From contig QXJR01000005.1 of assembly GCA_020975725.1 (NCBI GenBank), positions 310,001 to 374,000 of the forward strand: a stretch of DNA of 64,000 nucleotides. The letters run 5' to 3'. The position numbers and the translations under genes were made by a program. The DNA comes from Picocystis sp. L7 (taxonomy: Eukaryota; Chlorophyta; Picocystophyceae; Picocystales; Picocystaceae). The notes below the pieces were generated by a model. The model made no database searches. It was not told the origin of the DNA and saw nothing but the letters and a program-made list of their open reading frames with translations. Of the stretch, positions 1 through 9,358 are shown in pieces. Positions within the stretch are counted from its first letter, which is position 1, and each line of letters opens with the position of its first letter.

Positions 1-494
1 TGAGTCCCTTACACCCTCGGTATTTAACCAAGAGGGCATGGCTTCATAGGAGGTCCAGGCCTCCCTCGCGCAACAATCCAAAGAATCGACCGATAGATTG
101 ACATTGGTTCAACGAACGTTTCGTGAGACGAAACAACCTATGCGTCCGAGAAACGAGCAACTGAACTCAACAAACTCGTGTCAACCACAACAAAATAGAC
201 CAATGATAAACCAGTGGACAAACAAACCTACGCGACTATGTAAAGAGCGCGACACCTTACCTGTAAACAGAACTTAGAACCTGACACAAGATCAACAACG
301 CGCCTTCTTCCTCCATCGAGCTCCACGAGTAGCTCTTGTACACGTAACGAGCTTCATCGTCAACGTAACGTCACACCGGATCAGCAAGTGAACGTACGGA
401 AGGAGAGAAAGAAACTCCACCAACTAGTTCACAACAGGTTCAGAACAGTGAACACTGCAGATATATACTAGAGGGAAGAAGACCCTCTTTTAAC
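1..494 (+). other. Leader/LTR-side sequence of Copia A, no gene
   Basis: No open reading frame of note is present. The stretch is A- and C-rich and leads directly into the copia gag. A TATA-like run (atatata) lies near 462-468, about 30 bases before the gag start. It is probably the LTR and untranslated leader of Copia A, but only one end is in the window, so the LTR edges cannot be set. Confidence 0.45.
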
Positions 495-1421
495 ATGTTA
501 AGCGCCTTGAAATTGAGTAAAGATATGACTGATCCAGCACATATCAATGGTGTACCAAATCTAAATGGAGAAAATTGGAAGGAGTGGTTTTTCATGATGG
601 AAAACCACGTGGTTCTCAATGGACTGTGGGAGGTGACAAAGGACAATCCCATAGAAGAGGAAAAGAAGGAAGAGGAAAAGAAGGAAGAGAAAACAAAACA
701 AAAAATGAATTCAGCAAAGATCAGAATTCTGAACACAATTTCAATGGACTATGTGGACAATGTGATGCACTGTACCACACCACATGAATTATGGATGGCT
801 ATAAAAGCCATATATCAAGAAACTGGATACCTGCGAGAACGATCGCTGAAAGCTGCACTCAGCAGATTCAAAAAATATCCTGATCAAAGCATCGAGCAAT
901 ACATGAACAAGTTAGTACAAATAGTCAACGAGCTCAAACCGATTGGTGTGACCACTCTTGAAAAGGATGTGATCACAATAGCACTCAATGGCTTACCTGC
1001 AAATTATAATAATCTCACCACTGTCGTGGACCATATGACAGTGACTTTGACATTGGCTGAGATCAAGATATCACTTGTACATGAGGAAGTCAAACTGAAC
1101 TTGAACGTGAGCTACATGCTCAAAGAAGCTTCACCTGTAAAACTTGCAGACAAAAACAAGGTACAGTGTCAATACTATAAAAAACTCCGCCACATTCTCG
1201 ATGACTGCTGGCAATTCCAGAAAGACTATGGCAAACTAGATACCAAAAGAAGCATGCCAAAGAGTAAAGGTAAGTACAAAGGAAACAAACCTTTGAATAC
1301 CATCAGATTGATGGCACTAGCTGCGGAACTGGAAACCACCAACCAACAAAACAAGATCATAGATTCGGGAGCCTCATGGCACATGACTAGACAAAAAGAC
1401 ATTCTCAAAGTCACTACAATA
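1..1421 (+). mobile_element. Ty1/copia element fragment (Copia A), 5' part
   Basis: This is the upstream part of a copia-type LTR retrotransposon. Coding begins near 495 with a gag of the UBN2 type (opening MLSALKLSKDMTDPAHING, then LNGENWKEWFFMMENHV). A zinc-knuckle-like segment follows around 1163-1210, and an aspartic protease signature (IIDSGASWHMT) lies near 1360-1392. A Lys/Glu-rich stretch sits at about residues 53-70. The element stops where the Harbinger transposon begins at 1422, and no integrase or reverse transcriptase of this copy is seen. It is a broken, old-looking fossil. Copia membership is secure from the gag plus protease order. Confidence 0.85.
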
Positions 1422-1462
1422 GAGGTATTCGGATTTGCCAAAATATTTTTTTCGCTTCGGAT
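1422..1462 (+). repeat. Harbinger left terminal inverted repeat
   Basis: It begins GAGGTATTCGG and runs through an AAAATATTTTTTT block. It matches the reverse complement of 4603-4643 with only a few mismatches. A related subterminal copy of the GGTATTCGGATTT word occurs inverted near 4548-4562. Confidence 0.88.
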
Positions 1463-1737
1463 TTCGCCCCGATTTTTGACCGTTGGCTCTCCCGAACCGA
1501 AGAGAATATTTTTTTTCCGGAAAACTGCCCCTATTAGCGAACTATTTTGGGGGCTCCTCCGCGCATTCTGTTCGGAGACGGGTGGTGGGGTGGGGTGCTT
1601 GTATAACGCAATCCGTCGTCCTTTACACGTGCTATGAGGAAAATATTCCGCTTGAGAGGGTTGGACACACCGGATCCCTTTCCTCCGCGGCATGGAGCCA
1701 CTAAAAGAGCGCGGGAAGGAGGGGAAGGAGCGACGTC

Positions 1738-2916
1738 ATGCCGCAGCGGAAAGGCAGGGTCCTGGAAATCATGGAGATGGAGCGCTTTCGAGTGCGTATC
1801 GTCCATCTCCGTGTCGTGATGATGGTGGTGGCGGACGGGGATCCGGACCTCCTCATGGCGTTCACGGCCATGCTGGACGTGCTCGCGAGCGAATGCGAGG
1901 AGCGCCTGCGGACGCTCCATGAATGGTGGAGTCCGAGAGCTCCACCGGCGAGTCCTGGACGAAGTGCAGAGTCGTTCACGGATGACGAGCTGCGAGGGAG
2001 CTTTCGGTTTGGGAGGGACGCAATCGCGGAACTCCTAGGCCTCCTTGAGTTCCCAACCGTGCTGCGATCGGCGAGCGGGCGGCGGTTTGGATGCGAGGAA
2101 GCCTTTCTGCTTTTGCTGCGGCGTTTAGGTGGGCGCGAGCGGGGATTGGAACTAGCGCAGGTATTCGGTCGATCGCCACCTGCCATTTCAGAAATGTATA
2201 ACGTGGCGTTGGACCACGTTTTTTTGCACGTTGCATCTGCAATGCGATTGGAGATTTGGGAGGAGCACTTGCCTGCGTTCGCACGTGTGCTGCGTGAGCG
2301 TGGTTGTCCCGAAGGACATTGTTTTGGATTTATTGACGGAACGATGTTCACGATTTGCAGGCCCACTGTGGGACAGGAAGCCATGTACAATGGCTGGAAG
2401 CGACAACACAAGGTAAAATACCAATGTGTTGTCCTTCCAAATTTTCTGATTGGTGACTGGTTTGGGCCCGCAGCAGGACGTGCGCACGACTCGCAGGTGC
2501 TAGCAGACTCGAATTTGGTGGCGCTGTTGCAAGGGATGCGAGGTCGGCTGGACGTCGAACTCTGCGTGTACGGGGATCCGGCGTACCCCGTACACGACGT
2601 GCTTCTACGTGCGCCCAAAGGAAGGATGACGAATGCGATGGAGGCGTACGCAACGCTAATGTCCCACTACCGGGAAAGCGTCGAATGGGTTTTTGGGAAA
2701 ATGGGCGAGGTTTGGCCGTTTGTGACGGACGTTAGACGAAAGACGACTGGATCGCGTGCGACGAGTAAAGAGGATTGTGTAGCTGCGTTGCTGACAAACT
2801 ACCATACTTGCAGGTATGGTGGTGTGGCCAATAGGTACTTCGATACCTTGCCACCCTCCATGAGTGAGTACCGTGCCATGTACCACCTCCACTTGGACAA
2901 TCAGAACATGCAATGA
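1738..2916 (+). CDS. Harbinger (HARBI1-like) DDE transposase
   Basis: A 392-residue protein. The N-terminal half has a helix-turn-helix-like region (about 80-160, FTDDELRGSFRFGRDAIAEL). The C-terminal half is a DDE_Tnp_4 nuclease: first Asp in FGFIDGT (about D200), second in VYGDPAYP (about D280) and Glu in ESVEWVFG (about E316). The AHDSQV segment (about 250) is also typical of the family. It should cut and rejoin DNA at the element's inverted repeats, in the nucleus, with help from the accessory protein. Length is normal for the family and no break is visible. The first ATG with good context at 1738 was taken as start; a start some codons further in (M12 or M14) is possible. Confidence 0.92.
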   Translation: MPQRKGRVLEIMEMERFRVRIVHLRVVMMVVADGDPDLLMAFTAMLDVLASECEERLRTLHEWWSPRAPPASPGRSAESFTDDELRGSFRFGRDAIAELLGLLEFPTVLRSASGRRFGCEEAFLLLLRRLGGRERGLELAQVFGRSPPAISEMYNVALDHVFLHVASAMRLEIWEEHLPAFARVLRERGCPEGHCFGFIDGTMFTICRPTVGQEAMYNGWKRQHKVKYQCVVLPNFLIGDWFGPAAGRAHDSQVLADSNLVALLQGMRGRLDVELCVYGDPAYPVHDVLLRAPKGRMTNAMEAYATLMSHYRESVEWVFGKMGEVWPFVTDVRRKTTGSRATSKEDCVAALLTNYHTCRYGGVANRYFDTLPPSMSEYRAMYHLHLDNQNMQ

Positions 2917-2938
2917 CACGGCACTTGGAGGAGGAGCA

Positions 2939-3175
2939 ACAACGGTGGATGGATGGACTTGCTGGTGCTACAGCGGTAAATGGATGGATGGACTTGCCGG
3001 TGCAGCAGCCGTAAATGGATGGATGGACTTGCTGGTGCAGCAGCGGTGGATGGATGGATGGATGGATGGAGCAGCAGTAGTAGCGGTGGATGGATGGATG
3101 GAGCTGCTGGAGCAGCAGGAGCAGCAAGAATAGATGGATGAAGCTGTTGGAGCAGCAGCTGCAATGGTGGATGGA
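2939..3175. repeat. GGATGGATGG minisatellite inside the Harbinger element
   Basis: About 240 bp of imperfect tandem units of roughly 36 bp, each built from TGGATGGATGGA plus a CTGCTGG/AGCAGCAG block. The units sit between the 3' ends of the two convergent genes. The repeat yields low-complexity ORFs in several frames on both strands, which are not genes. Confidence 0.85.
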
Positions 3176-3432
3176 GTGTATTGTAGGGGCAACGCCTATG
3201 TTGACGAATATAAGCGAGACCATAAGCCTCGTTCACGCACGGTGAACGAGGCTATTGTTATTGAATAATCAAGTATCGTATTCAAATTTTAATATTTCTT
3301 ACCGTCTTCCCGTTTGCTCGAATGACCTTGACGCAATTTCCTGACTTCGTGAACGCGAGAATGTTGGGACGATTATTGCGAACTCGTGCAACAAAGGAAG
3401 GCACAACAATATAGGTTCATTACACGTTCGTT
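3176..3432. other. Spacer between convergent Harbinger genes
   Basis: AT-richer sequence downstream of the minisatellite. It contains a short inverted word pair around 3227-3252 (cctcgttcac / gtgaacgagg), a hairpin that could act in 3'-end formation of either convergent transcript. No gene was seen. Confidence 0.4.
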
Positions 3433-4287
3433 TCAATTGTCGACGTTGGCAGCTTTTTCGTCGCTGACGGACGAAGCCTTAGGAGCGTCCTTCGACCTAG
3501 AGGTGTTGACATTTCGCATCTTCATGCGATGGGCCGCCACGGCTGCTTCCACAAAAGCGTCCTCGGATCCTGGGTGCTCGCCTAGCGTGGGATGGTTGGC
3601 GTGCAGTTGTACCTTCGTCAACCACTCCATCCTCGCGCTTCGTTCGATGAACGATTCTATTGCGACTGCAGCGAAGTCCTCCGCGGCTTTGAGCTTCACG
3701 GCGAATTCCGTGCCACTCCCTCGCCGTCCGGTCCGTCCTCCACTACTCCCGCTTCCTCCAGATCGCCGCGGTTTTTTCGCATGCCTCTCCATCGATCGCT
3801 TCGGCGCATCCTTCGCATGGCCATCTAGTCGCGCCAACTTCGAAGCCTTTCCTTCCTTCTCGGTCGCGCGCTCAGTGTCCACGTGTTCCTGGAGATCCAA
3901 CAAGTGTTGTGCACCGGCTTCCAGGTCGGTGTGCATTCGAGCCCCTCCGAGACCGGTGGCAGCGAGGGCCTCGCGGTTCAGACCCTTCTGCCTGCGCATG
4001 AGGTCCTTCACCCGCCTCCGCACAGCCGGTATCGAGAGATCGAATCCATCAAAAAGGCCATCGCCACGACTGCTTAATGCTCGAATGAGGCTCGCCCATG
4101 CCGCATTCACCTCCTTGTGGGTGCGCTTGCCAGTCGGGCAGCACTCATCCAAGTAGATCTGATTGACGAGCGCCATTTTGTGCGCCTCCTTCCAGACGTT
4201 CCGGTTCTTCTTCTGCAATGCAACGACGAGCTCCTCAGTGGCGTCCGCATTGATGTCGATTTCCGCCAAAGGCTGGCTCGCTACCAT
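3433..4287 (-). CDS. Harbinger accessory Myb/SANT-like protein
   Basis: A 284-residue ORF running towards the transposase gene. Residues about 20-110 look like the trihelix/Myb-like DNA-binding module that PIF/Harbinger elements use as their second protein (NRNVWKEAHKMALVNQIYLD, then VNAAWASLIRALSSRG). The middle is charged and low in complexity (RSGGSGSSGGRTGRRGSG). The C-terminal part is helical with an Ala-rich AVKLKAAEDFAAVAIESF. In known Harbinger systems this partner binds the transposase, carries it into the nucleus and helps it find the termini. The assignment rests on position, size and the weak Myb-like pattern. Confidence 0.72.
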   Translation of the reverse strand: MVASQPLAEIDINADATEELVVALQKKNRNVWKEAHKMALVNQIYLDECCPTGKRTHKEVNAAWASLIRALSSRGDGLFDGFDLSIPAVRRRVKDLMRRQKGLNREALAATGLGGARMHTDLEAGAQHLLDLQEHVDTERATEKEGKASKLARLDGHAKDAPKRSMERHAKKPRRSGGSGSSGGRTGRRGSGTEFAVKLKAAEDFAAVAIESFIERSARMEWLTKVQLHANHPTLGEHPGSEDAFVEAAVAAHRMKMRNVNTSRSKDAPKASSVSDEKAANVDN

Positions 4288-4602
4288 AGCGTCTATCTTG
4301 CGCTCGGTTCAAACGTCGTCGACCCGCTCAAGCAGTCCTGCTTCCTCTTCGAGCCATGCCTTGCAGCATAATTGGATGTGTAGGTGTAATTGCTCCATTT
4401 CGATAGGATGCCATGTGCGTATGGAAACGAACAGTCCGACCATTCCCGCCAAAACCAGACCACCCTTACTTTCCCTATTAATTGCCCGAATCCTTGCAGT
4501 CGTCGCAGAGGAAGGGGTCCCCCATCATCGCAGTCTTTTCCGGGGAGAAAATCCGAATACCTGTTCGAGGCCGAAAATATTTTTTTCGTTAAGGGAGTTC
4601 AA

Positions 4603-4643
4603 AACCAAAGCGAAAAAAATATTTTGGCAAATCTGAATACCTC
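4603..4643 (-). repeat. Harbinger right terminal inverted repeat
   Basis: Reverse complement of the left repeat, ending GAATACCTC at 4643. The outer 9 bases match perfectly and the whole repeat differs by one to three bases by eye. Confidence 0.88.
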
Positions 4644-5605
4644 TACTATATCGAGAAATACTTGAAAAAGGTGAAGGAGGAAGGAGCGAAGCTCACTTCC
4701 TTGATGACGGGATCGCTAGCTACAGTGCATGTTGCGCATGCATTTGCACGGTTGCGTGGAGGGATGTGTAGGTACAATTCAAGGGGAAAGTATACCCAAC
4801 AACTAATCAAGCGGTCGAAGCGAGAACAAGCCTCAACCTCGAACATCGACGAAGACATCGTGGATGCCGATATTACCTGTTTGAAAGTGTCACAACGCCG
4901 GGCAATCATGGAAGCATTTGATCCATTGCATGGGATGGCCTTTTCGGTATGCTTTCAAAGCCTAATGAGAGGAGATACTCTGAGAACTTGCCAAATGTCA
5001 CGCATGAAACTTGATGAGTAAGAACATTCGAGCCCGGACAAATTGCCATTGTTGTACTTGTATGCTCCAACAAAGAGTTCGGGTGGGCAAATATGTCGCC
5101 ATGGCTTGGCTCGTCATGTGGATGTTTCCCTTTGTGCAAGGGGAGCACTTTGCCGGTACTTCATGTGGAAATATGACGTGAAGGGTGATACTTTCCCGGA
5201 CCTCCGTGTGGACAGTAGGGAATGGATGAGCACAAATAATCTCTATGGAGTGACGGCGCAAGGAATGGACCTAGCGTTTCGTCGAGTATTTGCTCTTCTG
5301 GGACTCACTCTCAAGAAGACGACGCACATGCCAAAATATGGAGCAAGCCATCTTCAACGATCGCCGTTCATGCCGGATGATGAGATACAGAGCCTTGGGT
5401 ATTGGAACGATATGAATAGAGCCAAACTAAGCTCGGTGATGATGGATGCATACCTTGCAGTGAATCCTAAAGCTTGCATGCATGTTGCGGAACATCCCAG
5501 CCATGAGTTTGTACTCCTACCAAGACAACGCGAAGAGCCACCAAAAGTGCTTCTAGATATGGTATTTCCTCAGCTCGACGAAATGAAAGCAAACGTTGCG
5601 GAACG

Positions 5606-5616
5606 TGCACGAGCAC
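5606..5616 (+). repeat. MULE target-site duplication, left
   Basis: TGCACGAGCAC, repeated exactly at 9348-9358. Eleven bases is within the 8-11 bp usual for Mutator-like elements. Confidence 0.93.
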
Positions 5617-6256
5617 GGTAGGTGCGGACAGGGGTACCGTAAAAGGTGGTCGTCTGGGTACCGTAAAACCCCCTCTCAAACCTTGCTGGAGCGAATCCGC
5701 GTCGGGAGGGGCGACTTAACTTCTCGAACCCGAACGATACGAAGACGAATCCGGGTCTAGAACCGAAACCCTCTCGGTTCGGATGGGAACCTGTACGTCC
5801 GATCGTTCTCCCTTTCAGACCAGGTCCCGTTTTTCGCCATGTTGGACAACTGCCGAAGAGGCAGATCCGACGTGCACGAAGCAGGCGACGACCACGGACG
5901 GACGTCGGCGCCGACGTCACGGATGGACAGGAGACGAACGAAGTCGTGGACGGAACGAAGGAGATCCACCGGCCAAGGGCAGGGAGACGGGTTTGCTAGG
6001 CATCGGGAGGAGCCTTGGAGAGGTCGTGAAGAGCGCAGAGGCGTTCTGCACTCTCCACGCTTCTGCCACGGCCACGAAAAAAAAAAGGGGGAAGCAGGCA
6101 TCTACACCGCGTCGGCCACCTGCGGCTAAAGCATCAAGGACGCCTACGATGTGCTGATGGAAAGGGAAGTTAAGGGGAGGACGGTGCCTGCTCCAAGTAG
6201 GAGGAGTGCAGGCCTCGCGAAATCTCGGGAAGGCATACGGGATGGTGATTTCCCGC
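5617..6256 (+). repeat. MULE left terminal inverted repeat
   Basis: About 640 bp, inverse of 8708-9347. Because the transposase N-terminus is encoded in the right repeat, this copy carries a mirror 124-codon ORF at 5783-6157 that is a repeat image and not a gene. An A10 tract occurs near 6077. Confidence 0.93.
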
Positions 6257-6430
6257 ATGACTAGGATTTCAAAGTACAATGTTTCTATCTTGTTAAAAGA
6301 TGTTGGTATGTATTGCCCCTGCCCAAGTAAGTCAACCCCAATGGAGATGACATTGTTAGCCATGCTTCTGACGTTTCTTTGCTTGGCATTGCACATGCCT
6401 CCTTTGATGCATGTGGTGGAACTTGCGTAG

Positions 6431-9181
6431 TTACTGTCCATATGATGCGAAGTCCGTGTGTTCCATTTGTGTGGCATTATCCCTTCCTACTTCTTTCGCC
6501 AAGTGGTTGTAGAATTCCTGATGTTTGCAGCGTAGGACATATAGTGAATGTTTGCAGAACCCTTTATCATGATACTCATCACATGTTCCACGCACCTTCA
6601 ACCAGTATCTTTCATCATCTTCAACGCAACAAGTCCAGAATCGCACTCGTCTTGCAAATGCATCAAAGTTTTCGTTGGATGATGGTGTGTGGATATCTTG
6701 ACGGTTATTCAAACCGTTTGCTTTTTGGCCAATGATATTGGACATGGCACTCTGGACTTGCCCAAGATGTTCGGCGTGGAGGGCCTGCTGTGTTTTCAGA
6801 ATATTCTTCGACAGAAAGCTTTCTTTCGTATCGTCTTCTAGGTTCTTTGTCCCCTCAATTTGGCATTGCAAGTTATCCAGCTCAAAGCTACTTTCTGGAT
6901 ACTTTAAGTTTTCTGCCAGTGCCAACCGAGTTGCCTTTACAAGTGCACATTCGAGAAACGAGTTCGACGGGAACATGGTCATATTGGTACCCCAAACTAG
7001 GTGACATAAACCCAGGTATTTTGAGTCTAGCTTGGCATATTTTTCCACCAACTCTATCTCCTTCACGGTTGGCATACGGGCTTCAAGCTTCATAATCCGT
7101 TCCACTTCCATTGCTCGTGAAAGGCTCCCCAAAGTATGACGATCAAGCATAGAGGTTAAAGCCTCGTTGAGTGGTTTCCTATGCTTCATTCCTGCCCCTT
7201 GTAGTCCTTGAGATGATGAGACACGATTGCCCCTCAAGGAAGACTTGAAGACTTGATGATTCCTCTCCCCCCCATGGTTGCTTCTTGCGACGAACATTTC
7301 CTTACGGTCACACATGGCCCAAGTCTTTGCGTCGTTTGTAAAGGAGCTTCTTTCTAGATATCTGATAACTTTCTCCTCCCCGCAATCAATCCATTTTTGT
7401 TTGAACAAGTTGATAGCTCTGTCACGCCCATCTTCGAAATTGAGGTCCTTGATCAATGATAAATCTGACACAATTAATTTGTGATTGTTCTTGTCATTGA
7501 CATATGTCCTTAAAACAGAATGAAACTTTCCAAGCTGAGAATTGTTTTTCACCCCACTACTTCTCCAAAGATGGGCATAACAATTCAAGATTGTGAATTC
7601 CTTGATTTCTTGTTGGGCACAAAATGCATGAATTCCGGATCGCAATGCTAAGCTCCCATCCACAATGAAGAATACTTGTTTGTTCCTTAATGCTACACAA
7701 GATTCCTCAACACTAGCTGCCAAAGCATTGAGGCAATAAAGAATGCTTTCGGTGCACTCTTCATGAATGAATGCCTTCAATATGGGGAAGTCGCTATGCA
7801 TCTTGTCCACCACACTTATAGACAAAAGTTTATGTGAATCATCCTCAACGACCTTGAATGTGGAATCAATGGCAAATTGAACAACACTAGATTTAGTGAC
7901 ATAGGTGCGAAAAAGTGATATCATATGATTTGTTGTGAAGATTATAAAGAACCTTTCATCAGCCGTTGAAACCTTCCAATCTAAAATGAAGGGCTCATGC
8001 ATATCTTCAATCATATCCATCGATGCCACCTTGTGCTTGTAGAGTTGATTGTACACGGCTGCTAAACTCGTGTGTTTAGCTTGGTCTTGAGAAAGACACC
8101 ATCTTCTAAAGCTTCTTAACGACTGTTTTTTGACTTTCCAACCAGAAAGGTCGTCTCCCGTTGCATTTTTGAGCACCGTGTCGAGATATCCCACACCTAT
8201 ATTTCTGGAAATGTGCGGGGCTAGAATGTCCTTCACGACTTGCGGTACACCACGCACCTTTCCATGATTGGATGTATTGGAATCTTTTCTCTCATGCGCA
8301 TGTTTCCCAGCCCGTTGAAACACAAGCATCGATGGCTGTCCATGTACACTCAACCTTTTTCTGACCAATCGTGCTAATGCCTTGCAACCAATTTTTTTCT
8401 GTGAACATCTCCATGACATCACAAGTGCGATGCCTTTTGAGGTGTATTTGATAGCAGAGCCTAGGTCTGTGCGGGGTGTCCAAGTGGTTGGTGAATCGAT
8501 GTCGGATGACAACAGAGCATTCTGCAGCCACATGGTTTCATCGGCATCCAGTTCCTTCGCAATCCCTGGGCTTTCCCTTTCGTAGACGACCACCCAGTCC
8601 TCTCGTGTTCGTGGCATGCCTGCGGCAGCGTCGACCGTTTGAAGAGTCTTCGTGGTTGTCCACGAAGCAGTAACTCTGAACCACCCGCCCCAGCGAGCGT
8701 AGAAAAGGCGGGAAATCACCATCCCGTATGCCTTCCCGAGATTTCGCGAGGCCTGCACTCCTCCTGCTTGGAGCAGGCACCGTCCTCCCCTTAACTTCCC
8801 TTTACAACAGCACATCGTAGGCGTCCTTGATGCTTTAGCCGCAGGTGGCCGACGCGGTGTAGATGCCTGCTTCCCCCTTTTTTTTTTCGTGGCCGTGGCA
8901 GAAGCGTGGAGAGTGCAGAACGCCTCTGCGCTCTTCACGACCTCTCCAAGGCTCCTCCCGATGCCTAGCAAACCCGTCTCCCTGCCCTTGGCCGGTGGAT
9001 CTCCTTCGTTCCGTCCACGACTTCGTTCGTCTCCTGTCCATCCGTGACGTCGGCGCCGACGTCCGTCCGTGGTCGTCGCCTGCTTCGTGCACGTCGGATC
9101 TGCCTCTTCGGCAGTTGTCCAACATGGCGAAAAACGGGACCTGGTCTGAAAGGGAGAACGATCGGACGTACAGGTTCCCAT
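6431..9181 (-). CDS. MULE transposase
   Basis: A 916-residue ORF. Residues 1-158 are read from the right inverted repeat and are Arg/Thr-rich, so the true start may lie further in. Residues about 240-275 resemble a FLYWCH/FAR1 zinc finger (WRCSQKKIGCKA). The catalytic core shows Asp in FAIDSTFKV (about D439), Asp in FFIVDGSLALRSGI (about D508) and Glu in SNHGGERNHQVFK (about E639). The tail has a SWIM-type zinc signature (RGTCDEYHDKGFCKH, about 865-878). It should cut and integrate the element via its inverted repeats. No break is visible. Confidence 0.92.
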   Translation of the reverse strand: MGTCTSDRSPFQTRSRFSPCWTTAEEADPTCTKQATTTDGRRRRRHGWTGDERSRGRNEGDPPAKGRETGLLGIGRSLGEVVKSAEAFCTLHASATATKKKRGKQASTPRRPPAAKASRTPTMCCCKGKLRGGRCLLQAGGVQASRNLGKAYGMVISRLFYARWGGWFRVTASWTTTKTLQTVDAAAGMPRTREDWVVVYERESPGIAKELDADETMWLQNALLSSDIDSPTTWTPRTDLGSAIKYTSKGIALVMSWRCSQKKIGCKALARLVRKRLSVHGQPSMLVFQRAGKHAHERKDSNTSNHGKVRGVPQVVKDILAPHISRNIGVGYLDTVLKNATGDDLSGWKVKKQSLRSFRRWCLSQDQAKHTSLAAVYNQLYKHKVASMDMIEDMHEPFILDWKVSTADERFFIIFTTNHMISLFRTYVTKSSVVQFAIDSTFKVVEDDSHKLLSISVVDKMHSDFPILKAFIHEECTESILYCLNALAASVEESCVALRNKQVFFIVDGSLALRSGIHAFCAQQEIKEFTILNCYAHLWRSSGVKNNSQLGKFHSVLRTYVNDKNNHKLIVSDLSLIKDLNFEDGRDRAINLFKQKWIDCGEEKVIRYLERSSFTNDAKTWAMCDRKEMFVARSNHGGERNHQVFKSSLRGNRVSSSQGLQGAGMKHRKPLNEALTSMLDRHTLGSLSRAMEVERIMKLEARMPTVKEIELVEKYAKLDSKYLGLCHLVWGTNMTMFPSNSFLECALVKATRLALAENLKYPESSFELDNLQCQIEGTKNLEDDTKESFLSKNILKTQQALHAEHLGQVQSAMSNIIGQKANGLNNRQDIHTPSSNENFDAFARRVRFWTCCVEDDERYWLKVRGTCDEYHDKGFCKHSLYVLRCKHQEFYNHLAKEVGRDNATQMEHTDFASYGQ

Positions 9182-9347
9182 CCGAACCGAGAGGGTTTCG
9201 GTTCTAGACCCGGATTCGCCTTCGTATCGTTCGGGTTCGAGAAGTTAAGTCGCCCCTCCCGACGCGGATTCGCTCCAGCGAGGTTTGAGAGGGGGTTTTA
9301 CGGTACCCAGACGACCACCTTTTACGGTACCCCTGTCCGCACCTACC
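8708..9347 (-). repeat. MULE right terminal inverted repeat
   Basis: Inverse of 5617-6256. It contains the first roughly 158 codons of the transposase ORF as annotated, so promoter and leader of the transposase must lie in or near this repeat. Confidence 0.93.
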
Positions 9348-9358
9348 TGCACGAGCAC
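9348..9358 (+). repeat. MULE target-site duplication, right
   Basis: TGCACGAGCAC, identical to 5606-5616. Directly after it the Crypton-like frame continues as PSANHRAVMNFLDVLDF. Confidence 0.93.

Larger units (their letters stand above)
1422..4643 (+). mobile_element. PIF/Harbinger DNA transposon
   Basis: A 3.2-kb element bounded by terminal inverted repeats that start GAGGTATTC and read GGATTTGCCAAAATATTT inward, with about one to three mismatches over roughly 40 bp. It carries the two genes typical of the superfamily: a DDE transposase (1738-2916, plus) and a Myb/SANT-like accessory gene (3433-4287, minus), facing each other. TA lies on both outer sides (1420-1421, 4644-4645), but a clear 3-bp target duplication is not seen. 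The left flank is copia gag and the right flank is a Crypton-like gene. Both ORFs are open over family-typical length, so the copy may be recent. Confidence 0.9.
5617..9347 (-). mobile_element. Mutator-like element (MULE) with 640-bp inverted repeats
   Basis: A 3731-bp element. It starts GGTAGGTGCGGACAGG and ends in the inverse, with inverted repeats of about 640 bp on each side (5617-6256 and 8708-9347) and a perfect 11-bp target duplication. It encodes one large transposase on the minus strand. The two repeats differ at only a few positions (for example around 6152-6160), so the copy is young. It sits inside a Crypton-like gene whose frame resumes exactly past the duplication. Confidence 0.95.

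Noticed and set aside
1701-2618. 305-codon minus-strand ORF opposite the Harbinger transposase
   Set aside because: It lies wholly antisense to a well-supported DDE gene and has Ser/Arg-rich shadow composition.
2732-3236. Ser/His/Pro-rich ORFs on the minus strand and Trp/Met/Asp-rich ORF on the plus strand
   Set aside because: All are readings of the GGATGGATGG minisatellite; low complexity in every frame.
5783-6157. 124-codon plus-strand ORF as a separate small gene
   Set aside because: It is the inverted-repeat mirror of the MULE transposase N-terminus (9181 inward) with the same sequence.
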